Part shown: one piece after another, positions 8,455-17,415 of the stretch
Position numbering within the stretch: position 1 is the first letter of the stretch
Layout: each line of letters starts with the position of its first letter
Origin: Hellea sp965224755
GTDB taxonomy: Bacteria > Pseudomonadota > Alphaproteobacteria > Caulobacterales > Maricaulaceae
DNA: 64,000 nucleotides
Direction of reading: 5' to 3'
Assembly (NCBI GenBank): GCA_965224755.1
Contig: OZ245061.1
Coordinates: 1,178,001 to 1,242,000, forward strand
Position numbers and translations under genes: made by a program
Notes under the pieces: model-generated
The model's input: only the letters and a program-made list of their open reading frames with translations
Databases searched by the model: none
What the model was told of the DNA's origin: nothing

Positions 8455-8571
8455 ATGAAAATACAGACATCAAAAACCTTAAAATTACGTCTCACGTCCG
8501 AGGTGCTAGCTTGTGCATGGCGCTGCAAATGGGTGAAATTTGTATCGCATCAACCAGCCGATAAAAGCTAG
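8455..8571 (+). CDS. Small ORF (38 codons) with a strong ribosome-binding site
   Basis: A basic 38-residue peptide with two cysteines and two tryptophans (ACAWRCKWVK). The ATG is preceded at a good distance by GGGAGG, one of the strongest Shine-Dalgarno sequences in this region. The stop lies 11 bases before the start of the sphingomyelinase-like gene, whose own GGAG overlaps the end of the small ORF. It could be a leader peptide or a small protein. No homologue is recognised and it has no obvious signal peptide. Confidence 0.5.
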   Translation: MKIQTSKTLKLRLTSEVLACAWRCKWVKFVSHQPADKS

Positions 8572-8582
8572 GAGACTTCAAA

Positions 8583-10376
8583 ATGAGATTTTTCAAAACG
8601 GTAAACACGTTAGCGACAATTCTCACTTTGAGTGTTCTCGGGATACAAACTGCTAATGCGCAAAGCGCACAATTAAAAAATGTTTCTACGAATCGATGTG
8701 TCAATGCTCCGAGAACGACACCGTCACGCGAATATGACGTTACGATTTCAACGTGCAGAGCCACGGCAGGAGAATCTCAAACTGTCCAATTTGTAAAGCT
8801 TGCGAAGGATCGTTGGTCAATACGATCGGCAAATGGAGGTGCGTGCTTGAACCTGAAAACTTCAGTTGAGAATCGTGAAGGCGGCCGCGTGAAATGGGCG
8901 GGCTGCTCATCCCACCGCGATCAGCAATGGAACCTGACAGCTGTGCAGACGTCGGTCGGAATGCAGAATAAAATCCAACATACGGGAAGCGGAAAATGCC
9001 TCAATGTTCACCGCGGACGTGACAATCGTAATGGCGGCAATGTCACAGTCTATAGCTGTGCGGACACGCCCGACCAAAGGTGGACATGGACCACCACCGC
9101 CAGTGCGACAGGACTGAATGATCTAAAGATCGCGTCGCACAATGTTTGGTTCATGACGGTATTTGGCACAAATGTCGGAGATGAGGATCATTATCAAGAT
9201 GTTCGTAATATTGAGGCAAGGTCGCGCGCGATTGTTGCAGATGGATACCTCAAAGGACAGGACGTTCTCGTCCTCAATGAGCTGTTTGATAACGGGGCGT
9301 CTAATTACCTCCTTAGAGGCTTACGGCCTGATTACCCTCATCAAACAGCGGTTGCTGCCCGGAGTTCAGAAGGCGGGAGAGATAATTGGGATGCGACCCA
9401 CGGAGATTATCGTCCGCGTGCGCGGCTTGAGGCCGGCGTAGCTATTCTCAGCAAATGGCCGATCGAGCGGAAAGAACAGCACCTGTTTCGAAAGGCAGAT
9501 CTGTGTGGCTATGACGAGCGAGCCAATAAAGGTTTTGCTTATGCTCGAATTAATTATCGTAATACGCAAAAAATCCATGTGATTGCCACCCATTTACAAT
9601 CAGAGGTTCCTCTGGAATGTAGGGATGCAAATGATGCCGGGTTCACAGCCGGCCACCGTATGCGCACACGGCAACTGCGGGCGATTAAGAACTTCGTCGA
9701 TAGCAAAAACATTCCATCAAGCGAACCTGTCTTTGTTGCAGGCGATCTGAATATCATCTATGGAAATCGCGAATCGTCGCTGATGCTACGAGAACTCAAC
9801 GCCAACAGACCTGTGTTCACAGGTAATAGGGGCTCTTATGACGGGACAGATAATCCGCTAGTCGGAAACAATCTCTACCCGCAAATTCTTGATTATGTCC
9901 TGACATTGAAAGACCATGTTTCCCCGTCTCCTTGGTATACAGAAATGCGTAAAAAAAATAGCATGGCGGATCATTACCCAGTCTTTGCCTCGTCCAAACG
10001 GACTGGGTCTACTGTCAAACCCGATCTATCTGAATACCAGATAACAATTGTAACGGCCCGAGGGCGGGGCGCGGGAACTGATTCCAACATTGTAGCCATC
10101 ATAAACGGACGGTCTGGGAAAAGCCGACGCGTTAAGCTCAATGATCGTATTTATCGCAATGCGTTTGAGATTGGTAGCGCGGAAACTGTTAAAGTCGAAG
10201 CTGAGAAACTTGTAGAGCCAAAATCTATTACTCTTGAGTTTGACGATAAACATCCAGGCTCTGATTGGCGCATTAGAGGAATCAAAGTTCAGAAAGTTGG
10301 TTCGAATGAAACTCTTTCTTGGACTGGCGACTATGAATTCACGTCACGCCAGAACAGGACGTTCCCGCTCAGATGA
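8583..10376 (+). CDS. Secreted sphingomyelinase-like phosphodiesterase with ricin-B lectin and PLAT domains
   Basis: Protein of 597 residues with a signal peptide (cleavage expected after ANA at about residue 26). Domains: ricin-type beta-trefoil lectin (about 28-165, with CLNVH and QRW repeats); an endonuclease/exonuclease/phosphatase fold (about 177-475); and a PLAT/LH2 domain (about 483-597, with GAGTDSN and PGSDWRI). Catalytic-type residues are Asn187, Glu233 (NELFD), His337 (HLQSE), Asp388/Asn390 (GDLNI) and Asp463-His464 (ADHYP). The KGFAYA and ADHYPV motifs favour bacterial neutral sphingomyelinases over DNases. PLAT domains bind membranes, as in clostridial alpha-toxin. It probably cleaves phospholipid headgroups on target membranes. 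The start has GGAG upstream. Confidence 0.82.
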   Translation: MRFFKTVNTLATILTLSVLGIQTANAQSAQLKNVSTNRCVNAPRTTPSREYDVTISTCRATAGESQTVQFVKLAKDRWSIRSANGGACLNLKTSVENREGGRVKWAGCSSHRDQQWNLTAVQTSVGMQNKIQHTGSGKCLNVHRGRDNRNGGNVTVYSCADTPDQRWTWTTTASATGLNDLKIASHNVWFMTVFGTNVGDEDHYQDVRNIEARSRAIVADGYLKGQDVLVLNELFDNGASNYLLRGLRPDYPHQTAVAARSSEGGRDNWDATHGDYRPRARLEAGVAILSKWPIERKEQHLFRKADLCGYDERANKGFAYARINYRNTQKIHVIATHLQSEVPLECRDANDAGFTAGHRMRTRQLRAIKNFVDSKNIPSSEPVFVAGDLNIIYGNRESSLMLRELNANRPVFTGNRGSYDGTDNPLVGNNLYPQILDYVLTLKDHVSPSPWYTEMRKKNSMADHYPVFASSKRTGSTVKPDLSEYQITIVTARGRGAGTDSNIVAIINGRSGKSRRVKLNDRIYRNAFEIGSAETVKVEAEKLVEPKSITLEFDDKHPGSDWRIRGIKVQKVGSNETLSWTGDYEFTSRQNRTFPLR

Positions 10377-10411
10377 CCTTGCAAGTAACCAGATTCATGA
10401 AAGGGAACCCT

Positions 10412-11650
10412 ATGACGCGATTAGCAAAATTATGGAAAATCTTTGGAGCTCTAATGCTCGCGTGTTTCATACAGGCCCCATACGTGGCAGCCCAGTCCAG
10501 TCATTCGCTCGGCTCGGGTCAGGATGTTTATCGGATCGAAGTGAAAAATATTAACGCTTATGAAGTTTTGGAAGCAGGCGATACGGACGGTGTCGGGGAG
10601 CTATATGAGTTGCGAGTGAGGCTAGAGGGAGGAGAGTTAGGTCGCCAGTACCATCAGTACACAGATAGAGCTGGGGCAAGTCGTAGACTTGTTAATCGTT
10701 CAACGCATGATCAAGGTAATAACACCTACGTCAATATACGTGTCGGAAACCTCGTCGCTCATGGCGGACATGAGAAAAACCGGAATCTTTGGATACATTC
10801 CAAGAGAGCCAATCCGTATAACAGTACCAATCCTATTCGTTTGCGTCTTACTGCCACAGAACTCGATTGTGCAGGGGAGAGAGTCTGCCGCAGAAAAAGC
10901 GTTGGTGCAGTCACTGTGCAATTCACCATTCCAGATTTTAAAACCCCGCCCAGTAATCGCTGTGGTGCTGAGAATACCTTCCAGCTCACGCGGGTTGATG
11001 ATGACCTCGCAATACTGGGCGTTGATAATCTGGAAGTGCATAATTACACACAGGGTGACACGCGCGTGATGAATGTTCTTACACAGCACAAAACGGGTGG
11101 TCCACGGCTTCGCCCTATCAACGCCGATATCTGTATTGCAAGCACAGTTAAACCCGAAGACCGGGAAGTTATCACGCCGAAAATGGACTTCCTGAAAAAC
11201 CAAGCCAGTGGCCGATGCCTTGCTTTGCCAAACTATCAATTACAGGGGCAGGATATGCATGCAGTCGTCAAAAACTGCTCTTTTCAAAATACTGTGGGCA
11301 ATCCTGAAAGAACCAAGTGGGTATTCACGCCCATAGACTATCAAACGTTCACTATTCGAAGCTCTATGATGGATAGATGTTTAACCTTGAAGGCTGCCGT
11401 TGATAATCGGGAAGGCGGCCCGGTCAAATTATTCGAGTGTTCAAGCCATAACGATCAAAGATGGGAACTTTTCCGTGGCGGCCTCAAAAACGTTTCAAGC
11501 GGTAAATGTCTAAATGTACATGGCCGAGAGCACAAACAGAACGGCCAAGTTTCGGTCTATACATGCGCGGAAACACCTGACCAAAAGTGGACGAAGATCG
11601 ACGAACCAACGGCGAATGATTTAGCGCCGCTTCACCGCCGAAGCCGATAA
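10412..11650 (+). CDS. Exported protein with C-terminal ricin-B lectin domain
   Basis: Protein of 412 residues from the ATG at 10412, which has AAGGGAA upstream; the ATG at 10397 is possible. A signal peptide ends near VAAQ. Residues about 30-250 form a beta-rich region with several cysteines that I do not recognise; it begins with DVYRIEVKNINAYEV. Residues about 258-396 are a ricin-type trefoil very like those of the neighbouring sphingomyelinase and metalloprotease (DNREGGPVK, SGKCLNVHGRE, then DQKW). The gene lies 35 bases after the sphingomyelinase-like gene, so they are probably cotranscribed. It may be a lectin adaptor or an enzyme of unknown type. Confidence 0.75.
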   Translation: MTRLAKLWKIFGALMLACFIQAPYVAAQSSHSLGSGQDVYRIEVKNINAYEVLEAGDTDGVGELYELRVRLEGGELGRQYHQYTDRAGASRRLVNRSTHDQGNNTYVNIRVGNLVAHGGHEKNRNLWIHSKRANPYNSTNPIRLRLTATELDCAGERVCRRKSVGAVTVQFTIPDFKTPPSNRCGAENTFQLTRVDDDLAILGVDNLEVHNYTQGDTRVMNVLTQHKTGGPRLRPINADICIASTVKPEDREVITPKMDFLKNQASGRCLALPNYQLQGQDMHAVVKNCSFQNTVGNPERTKWVFTPIDYQTFTIRSSMMDRCLTLKAAVDNREGGPVKLFECSSHNDQRWELFRGGLKNVSSGKCLNVHGREHKQNGQVSVYTCAETPDQKWTKIDEPTANDLAPLHRRSR

Positions 11651-11674
11651 CCAAGCTTTAATAAGGAGAGTACC

Positions 11675-14377
11675 ATGTCCCGAACATTGAGAAACCTGGC
11701 GTTAACGGCAGCTATAGGCTTAGCTATGATGCCGTCACCGCAGGCAAGTGCATATTCTGGTGAAGATCTTCTAAAAGGCGGCCCTTGGCATCATGAGGAC
11801 ATTACCTGCCGTGCTCTGAACGGAGATGCATATTGTCAAAAAGTCCAGAGAGACAAAGTAATTTATGCAGATGATTTGGGTTTTAGTGAGCGTGCAACAC
11901 ACGCAATTGCTTGGCATTCAGATTACATTGATAGCTACATCTACAGCCCAATTTGGTGGGCACAGGCAGCACAAAATGGACGGCCCGTTCGCTCTATCCG
12001 TAATCGCTACCTATCAGGTATGGCCAATTATTGGGGTTTGGCTAGCCTGCATTTCGATGATCTGAACAGCTCGCAAGACATAGACGCAACCTGGAATCGA
12101 TATTTTGCTGGGACGTTGATTGCTTTGGAATGGGCGGCGACACGCAAGATGCCTGATGGTTCTATGGGAGATGTTCAGGCAGTGTATAATATATTAGGGC
12201 TTGGTCTGCATGCTAACCAAGATTTTTATTCGCACTCAACTTGGATAAATGCACCTTGGCGGCGTCAGCTTACTTATTTAGATGCGACAGGCGGACAACG
12301 GGCTACTGCGTTGATGACTGGAGCCTATGAGCAAGCCGTGGCTCCGGTTCAGCATGGGAAATATAGCTTTACATGTACAGCTTACACGCAACCTGAGTTG
12401 CGAACCTTAATGAACTTAGGGTGTGCCAGCGTTGTTCCGACCGCTAATCTTGGCTTCTGCGAAGAGTATCGGAAGTGCGAGCAAGATGAGCGTCAAAGCA
12501 CACGCGTGGAAGTGGCTGGTTTGCCTACTAATTTTATCGTGTTAGCGCCACCCGGGATTGCAATGGACAACACGTCATTGGCGCGGGTTGGCTCGCATCA
12601 TCGAGGGTTGCTTCGCGAAGAAGGTTTAGAGCCTCCAGCCGCAACCATTTTGCAAAAAATGAACATTAATGTTCGCAATCCGAGTATTCATATTGATCGC
12701 TTGAAATCTCCAATGAGTGACGTAATGAGAGAAGCACTAAACGCTGCGGCAAGAGACAAAGTGCTGTCTGAAGTCAAAGCAGTGGATGCACGTGAAAAAT
12801 GCGAACAAATTATTAATCACAAGAAAAACTGTGAACGTGAAGCGGATTATCTATTTGCTGAAAGTAAACACTTAGCTGTTGTCTCGTCGAAACAATGGGT
12901 GCGTAAAGTTTCGACCTTTATGGACAAACGGCACAATGAATTTTGGACAAAGGTAAAAAACTGTACCAAAGACTGTCAGGGATTTTTCAACTACAAGAAC
13001 CCGCCAAATGCCGTTACGCGGTCTTTTGAAAACTATCAAGAATTCCCGTTTCAATTTATGTCTGCAGGTCATGACAAGCCTGTCGCTCGACCGGATAAAG
13101 ATGCTTGGTATTTAAGAATCGAAGTGGATACGGCCAATGATAGCGGCGCGGGGACAAGCGCAGATATCAAAGTTATCGGGGACGAAAGCCGCGGCGAGGT
13201 CTTCTTGCTTGACTATCTATCCATGACCGATCCCCATAGTCCTGTAAGAGGCCTTTTAACATATGACGACATGGAGTCCGGTGACAAACAGGTTTATACT
13301 GTTGGCCCGTTTCATCAAATCCCGGCTAATCTAAAATTATTTAACGATTCTTCGTCTGGAAAAGAACGCCGTAGAGCTATTCGTCATAGCATTCGCGATG
13401 GAATTATAGGCTCTTTCGAAACAACGCGGCACATGTTTCGTAATGACCAAGACTATGTGGGTGTTGTCAGTTGGGATCCATCACGCGCAGACCTCGATAA
13501 GATAATCCGAGAGGGAGATAGAACTGAATATGGGAGCCAAATTTTACAGTCGCCACCTGGTGTAAAGTACATGGTTATAGATGGGGGAGACGAAGGTGCT
13601 TATCAATTCTACATCAACGTAAGAAAAACCGATTGGCAAGGCCGTGGTGATTATCGCGGATGGGCTGAATATGATATCTATATAGACAAAATTCGCTGCC
13701 TGAGAGAGTCCGCGGTCGATGGCGGCACGTCTGATGATGAACCCTTCTTTTTTGCCGGCTTAAGTTCTTATGGATTGAATACTCCTGAGTACCAGCAATA
13801 TGGACCCTTCTCCAACATCGGGACCAATGGCAATGACCGACGCGTTATTGAGGATGATCGCTTGTTTCGTAATGTAAGATTGCCGCATGGCGGTGCCGCA
13901 ATGCTCACATTGGAAGCCCATGAAAGCGACAAGGAAAAACACCGGGATCGCGTCGCGCTTTATAATGAATTTCAAGGCGCCATCAGCCAAGCCGATATGG
14001 ATGATTACCCGAAAGTTGTGGCTGAGTTTGGGCGTACATTTGGCGGCGATTGGAAAGTTTCAGGCTTACGCGTTTATGCGTTTCAACGCGGTGATAATCC
14101 AAAATATGGACGTGTGCTCAAAGTTGACTCGCCGTTCTGGCTTGATGAGGAACAGCGTATTGGATTTCAACTTGAAAAATCCTCTGCGAAATCGTTGGGG
14201 GTTAACTTGGCAGGTCTAAGTGATAAAAAACCACTGTTTTATACAGCGCGCGGGTCGAGCACATCAACCACTACGGTTCCACTTTCTCCATCATCGCCAC
14301 CAAAAAGGCCAAAGGTGGAAAAGCCGCGCATTAAATTGCCGAAAGTGAAGCGTAAGGTGCCCATTCCAAATAAGTAA
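11675..14377 (+). CDS. Large exported HET-C/phospholipase-C-like protein
   Basis: Protein of 900 residues with a signal peptide (cleavage after ASA at about residue 26) and a strong AAGGAGA site. Two histidine-rich motifs resemble the zinc-dependent phospholipase C / HET-C group: GGPWHHEDIT near residues 35-44 and GLHANQDFYSHSTW at about 177-190 (His179, Asp183, His187). LHFDD lies between them. The C-terminal half has two beta-rich segments (about 475-560 and 630-790) with PLAT-like features, such as GAGTSADIKV and GGDWKVSGLRV. The end is a Lys/Pro-rich tail. It probably attacks phospholipids or membranes. The family call is by motif only and the length is unusual. Confidence 0.65.
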   Translation: MSRTLRNLALTAAIGLAMMPSPQASAYSGEDLLKGGPWHHEDITCRALNGDAYCQKVQRDKVIYADDLGFSERATHAIAWHSDYIDSYIYSPIWWAQAAQNGRPVRSIRNRYLSGMANYWGLASLHFDDLNSSQDIDATWNRYFAGTLIALEWAATRKMPDGSMGDVQAVYNILGLGLHANQDFYSHSTWINAPWRRQLTYLDATGGQRATALMTGAYEQAVAPVQHGKYSFTCTAYTQPELRTLMNLGCASVVPTANLGFCEEYRKCEQDERQSTRVEVAGLPTNFIVLAPPGIAMDNTSLARVGSHHRGLLREEGLEPPAATILQKMNINVRNPSIHIDRLKSPMSDVMREALNAAARDKVLSEVKAVDAREKCEQIINHKKNCEREADYLFAESKHLAVVSSKQWVRKVSTFMDKRHNEFWTKVKNCTKDCQGFFNYKNPPNAVTRSFENYQEFPFQFMSAGHDKPVARPDKDAWYLRIEVDTANDSGAGTSADIKVIGDESRGEVFLLDYLSMTDPHSPVRGLLTYDDMESGDKQVYTVGPFHQIPANLKLFNDSSSGKERRRAIRHSIRDGIIGSFETTRHMFRNDQDYVGVVSWDPSRADLDKIIREGDRTEYGSQILQSPPGVKYMVIDGGDEGAYQFYINVRKTDWQGRGDYRGWAEYDIYIDKIRCLRESAVDGGTSDDEPFFFAGLSSYGLNTPEYQQYGPFSNIGTNGNDRRVIEDDRLFRNVRLPHGGAAMLTLEAHESDKEKHRDRVALYNEFQGAISQADMDDYPKVVAEFGRTFGGDWKVSGLRVYAFQRGDNPKYGRVLKVDSPFWLDEEQRIGFQLEKSSAKSLGVNLAGLSDKKPLFYTARGSSTSTTTVPLSPSSPPKRPKVEKPRIKLPKVKRKVPIPNK

Positions 14378-14406
14378 TAATAGACATGATTTTAGGAGAT
14401 ATAAAA

Positions 14407-15417
14407 ATGCGTATAGCCCTTCTATGTACAGCGGCCCTGCTGGTGGTAGCTTGTGGTCCTGAGAAATCTAAAACAGCGGAGAGTCATCAAGACGCTATGA
14501 CGTCGGTATCGAAATCTGGAAAAGCTTCGCTGACGAATACGCCTATTTCTTTTGCTGATGCGACGGGCGAAACGTCGGAGATGATTGAGGTTGGACCGTG
14601 TCCATTTCTGTCTGATGAAATCATTAAGTCGAGTGTGCGTTCTACCTTCGAAATCACACGTAGGGAGGTTTCCAACACAGAATGCAGTTGGGCTTATAAT
14701 GCCGGGTTTGCGATACGCGTCACAATAGAGGATCTATTAGCGGCAAGACCTGTCTCTGAGCGTCAATATAATATCGGCGTAGATACCATTAGCGAGCCGC
14801 AAGACGGTCCAGGAATAAATGCGCTCATCCTAAATGATACAGCATGGGATAAGCCCATACCTTTCGCTTACAGCTTTGAAAAAGACGGGAAGCTCGTATT
14901 TATGAGTTATACTGGATTTAAAACAGATGTCGGAAATATGAGGATTGCGGCTAATGAAATTGCCGCACGTATGAGCACGGCGCCACTCATTGAACATCAA
15001 CGCCGTCACGCCACAGAGCCTTTCCAGACCTGCACGACTTGGACTGAGCAGGATTTGAAAACAGTGTTCGGCGTAGGAGAAACCGCCACAATTGGTCCAG
15101 GATCGCCCGGTAAGCATAGCTGCAGTTGGAAGATTTATGAGGATGGTATCGCGGGTCAACGCACCGTTGCGTTAAATATCTATAAGCCCAAGTCGGGGGC
15201 GAAAGCGCCGCATGAGTATGATGGTCACGAGGCTTATTCCGAGAATGGCGAAACTCATTACCTCAGAAAATCTGACTCGAACTTTGGAATGTATATCCAC
15301 ATAATAACGCCTCGTCCTGAAGGCCTTATCTATGTCACTGTTTCAGACCCTGAGAAAGATCCTACGCCAGTTGCCAAGATTTTACAGGAGAACCTTCTTA
15401 GTAGGATGGTGCCTTAG
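14407..15417 (+). CDS. Lipoprotein with two DUF3558-like repeats
   Basis: Protein of 336 residues from the ATG at 14407, which has AGGAG at good spacing. The first ATG in frame, at 14386, would extend it by seven residues upstream of the hydrophobic segment. The signal peptide ends in a lipobox (LLVVAC, Cys16), so it is a predicted lipoprotein. It contains two related segments, each with a 'C-x2-L/W...' start and a later 'CSW' (near residues 60-90 and 205-245), resembling DUF3558-type modules. Its function is unknown. Its place between two exported enzymes suggests an accessory, surface-attachment or immunity role, but nothing in the sequence decides this. Confidence 0.72.
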   Translation: MRIALLCTAALLVVACGPEKSKTAESHQDAMTSVSKSGKASLTNTPISFADATGETSEMIEVGPCPFLSDEIIKSSVRSTFEITRREVSNTECSWAYNAGFAIRVTIEDLLAARPVSERQYNIGVDTISEPQDGPGINALILNDTAWDKPIPFAYSFEKDGKLVFMSYTGFKTDVGNMRIAANEIAARMSTAPLIEHQRRHATEPFQTCTTWTEQDLKTVFGVGETATIGPGSPGKHSCSWKIYEDGIAGQRTVALNIYKPKSGAKAPHEYDGHEAYSENGETHYLRKSDSNFGMYIHIITPRPEGLIYVTVSDPEKDPTPVAKILQENLLSRMVP

Positions 15418-15471
15418 GTATCAACTTAGAGGGATGCCTTATTTATACATCCAAGATTAACGGAGAATATC

Positions 15472-17181
15472 ATGTTAAACAAATGCACTTTCATAGCAAT
15501 CCTTATGCTTGTTGGCGTGGTAACACCAAGCTTTGCCGAGGAAATCGGCAGCGCAACAAGCCCTCTTGCCCATAGCGATACATTATGGGACCGCCTGACA
15601 ATTCCTGTATGCTGGGAAACGCGTTCCGGTTTTGCTGTCGCACCATTTGCGGGCGACCCCCGTCAGTGGACGCGAGAGGCCGTAGAATCAAGCTGGGAAG
15701 CCGTGTCGAATATAAATTTCGTCGGTTGGAATAACTGCTCAAACGGCTCTGACGGCATTCGAATTCAGTGGGCCGATGAAGGCCCGCATGTAAAGAAACT
15801 GGGACGGGAGCTGGACGGCCGATCCGAGGGCATGGTCTTGAACGATGTGTTCGACAACTGGGATTCCGGCTGCAAGGACTCAGCCGCGGATTACGAATAC
15901 TGTATCCGCGCGATTGCTGTGCATGAATTCGGGCATGCGCTGGGGTTTGCCCATGAACACAACCGAGGGGATCGCCGCATGTGCTCGCGGGAACCGCAGG
16001 GCACCAATCCCACATTTCTAATTACCAGTTACGACCCAGAATCCGTCATGAACTACTGTTCAACGCGGTGGAATAACGGGGGTACTTTGTCCCCTCTCGA
16101 CGTGGCGGGCGTGCGAATGACTTACGGCCCTTTCCTGCCAGAAACACCGGCGCAAGTTGAAGTCAGCGGCACGATTTTTGCGGTGGACGACGAGACCGGA
16201 AGAGACGAAACTGGAAGTGAGGATTTCGATTTTACATTTGATCTTACGGAAGCGCAGCCAAGCGATCAGCAGCGAAGAAGTCTATGCGTGGGCGACGAAG
16301 TCAGGGTTGAACTGGATATCCGGGCCACACTGAGTCCCGGGTCGAATGAAGTTGTCATCAATAACCGCTCGCGGCTCTATGAGGGGGGTGGCTGCAACAC
16401 GTCTGACCTAGAAGACAGCGATCAGTCTGTGTTGACCTTATCTCCAACCAACTTGGTGGAAAACACGCGGCATGCCTTGAGAAACGGCGGCTTTGGCGGT
16501 GGAGATCACGCCGAAATCAACATGCAATTCACCCGCGTGACCGGCGATGAGTCGGACGCAGACTCTTGTACGAGTTGCGAGGACGCCGCGCAGAGGGCCC
16601 GGTTTGGCACACCGCCCGCGGCCCCGACTACGAGCCCTGGGCAACCCGCAAAGTCATTGGTCTTTCTCAAGAACCTGAGGACTAAAAAATGTCTTAGCCT
16701 CCCCGAAAATAGACAAATCGCTCTTGAGGAAAGAGCCATGATAGATAGCTGCAGAATCTACGTCTCTCAGGGCGTGAATACCCAGCAGAAATGGGCCTTG
16801 AAAAAAGTGCGTCCGGGAATTTACTCTATCAGACATTCTGAACAGAACATGTGTGTAAATTTGAAGAAATCTCAGGATAACCGGGAGGGCGGAGCCGTGA
16901 AATTCGTGAAATGCTCGCAGCATCCAGACCAGCAATGGCGCAAAGTTGCCAACGGGACAGGGGGGGCCTATCAGCTCCGCAATGTCGCCACTGGCAAATG
17001 CCTGAATGTCCATGGCGGGCGTGAGAACAAGGATTGGGGAAAAGTCTCCGTCTATAGCTGTGCCGATACAGATGATCAGCGCTGGCGCAGCATCAGCGGA
17101 AAGACGAGAGTTTTGAAGAACGTCGATCGGGTTAAAGTTCGCGTGCCTAAGAAGACCGATATTCGCGACCGCATTAAATAA
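15472..17181 (+). CDS. Secreted astacin-type metalloprotease with ricin-B lectin domain
   Basis: Protein of 569 residues with a signal peptide (cleavage near SFA at residue 22). The zinc motif HEFGHALGFAHEHNRGDR at residues 151-168 matches the astacin-family signature HExxHxxGFxHExxRxDR. A Met-turn SVMNYCS follows. An acidic linker and a beta-rich middle domain (about 225-370) precede a ricin-type lectin domain (about 396-540; DNREGGAVK, GKCLNVHGG, then DQRW). The gene looks richer in G+C than the preceding island genes and may have a separate origin. The ATG has GGAG upstream. It probably degrades proteins at lectin-bound surfaces. Confidence 0.85.
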   Translation: MLNKCTFIAILMLVGVVTPSFAEEIGSATSPLAHSDTLWDRLTIPVCWETRSGFAVAPFAGDPRQWTREAVESSWEAVSNINFVGWNNCSNGSDGIRIQWADEGPHVKKLGRELDGRSEGMVLNDVFDNWDSGCKDSAADYEYCIRAIAVHEFGHALGFAHEHNRGDRRMCSREPQGTNPTFLITSYDPESVMNYCSTRWNNGGTLSPLDVAGVRMTYGPFLPETPAQVEVSGTIFAVDDETGRDETGSEDFDFTFDLTEAQPSDQQRRSLCVGDEVRVELDIRATLSPGSNEVVINNRSRLYEGGGCNTSDLEDSDQSVLTLSPTNLVENTRHALRNGGFGGGDHAEINMQFTRVTGDESDADSCTSCEDAAQRARFGTPPAAPTTSPGQPAKSLVFLKNLRTKKCLSLPENRQIALEERAMIDSCRIYVSQGVNTQQKWALKKVRPGIYSIRHSEQNMCVNLKKSQDNREGGAVKFVKCSQHPDQQWRKVANGTGGAYQLRNVATGKCLNVHGGRENKDWGKVSVYSCADTDDQRWRSISGKTRVLKNVDRVKVRVPKKTDIRDRIK

Positions 17182-17189
17182 TCCGCATC

Positions 17190-17214
17190 GCGAGGCTCGC
17201 ATGGCGCGCCTCGC
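17190..17214 (+). terminator. Hairpin after the metalloprotease gene
   Basis: GCGAGGC and GCCTCGC pair as a seven-base GC-rich stem just after the stop at 17181. No clear T run follows, so termination is only possible. Confidence 0.35.
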
Positions 17215-17317
17215 TTACGTTCCTCTGCAGTTTTCAGCCAATAAGAATAGGAGTTTCTTTATACGTTTGTGTGATTTGTCGGTTTCGTTTTTGTTTAGGC
17301 ATCAAACTAGGTTGGAG

Positions 17318-17355
17318 TGAGCGTCTTAAAATCGCCCAATACTGTTGAAAAACGC
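17318..17355 (+). repeat. IS left terminal inverted repeat
   Basis: Matches the reverse complement of 18868-18905 with few mismatches; the shared core is CGCCCAATACTGTTGAAAAAC. Confidence 0.8.
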
Positions 17356-17415
17356 CTAGTCAAAAGGCCCTGTTTCTGATTCACTTGTTTTGGATAACAA
17401 GTGTGGAGGTTGACC

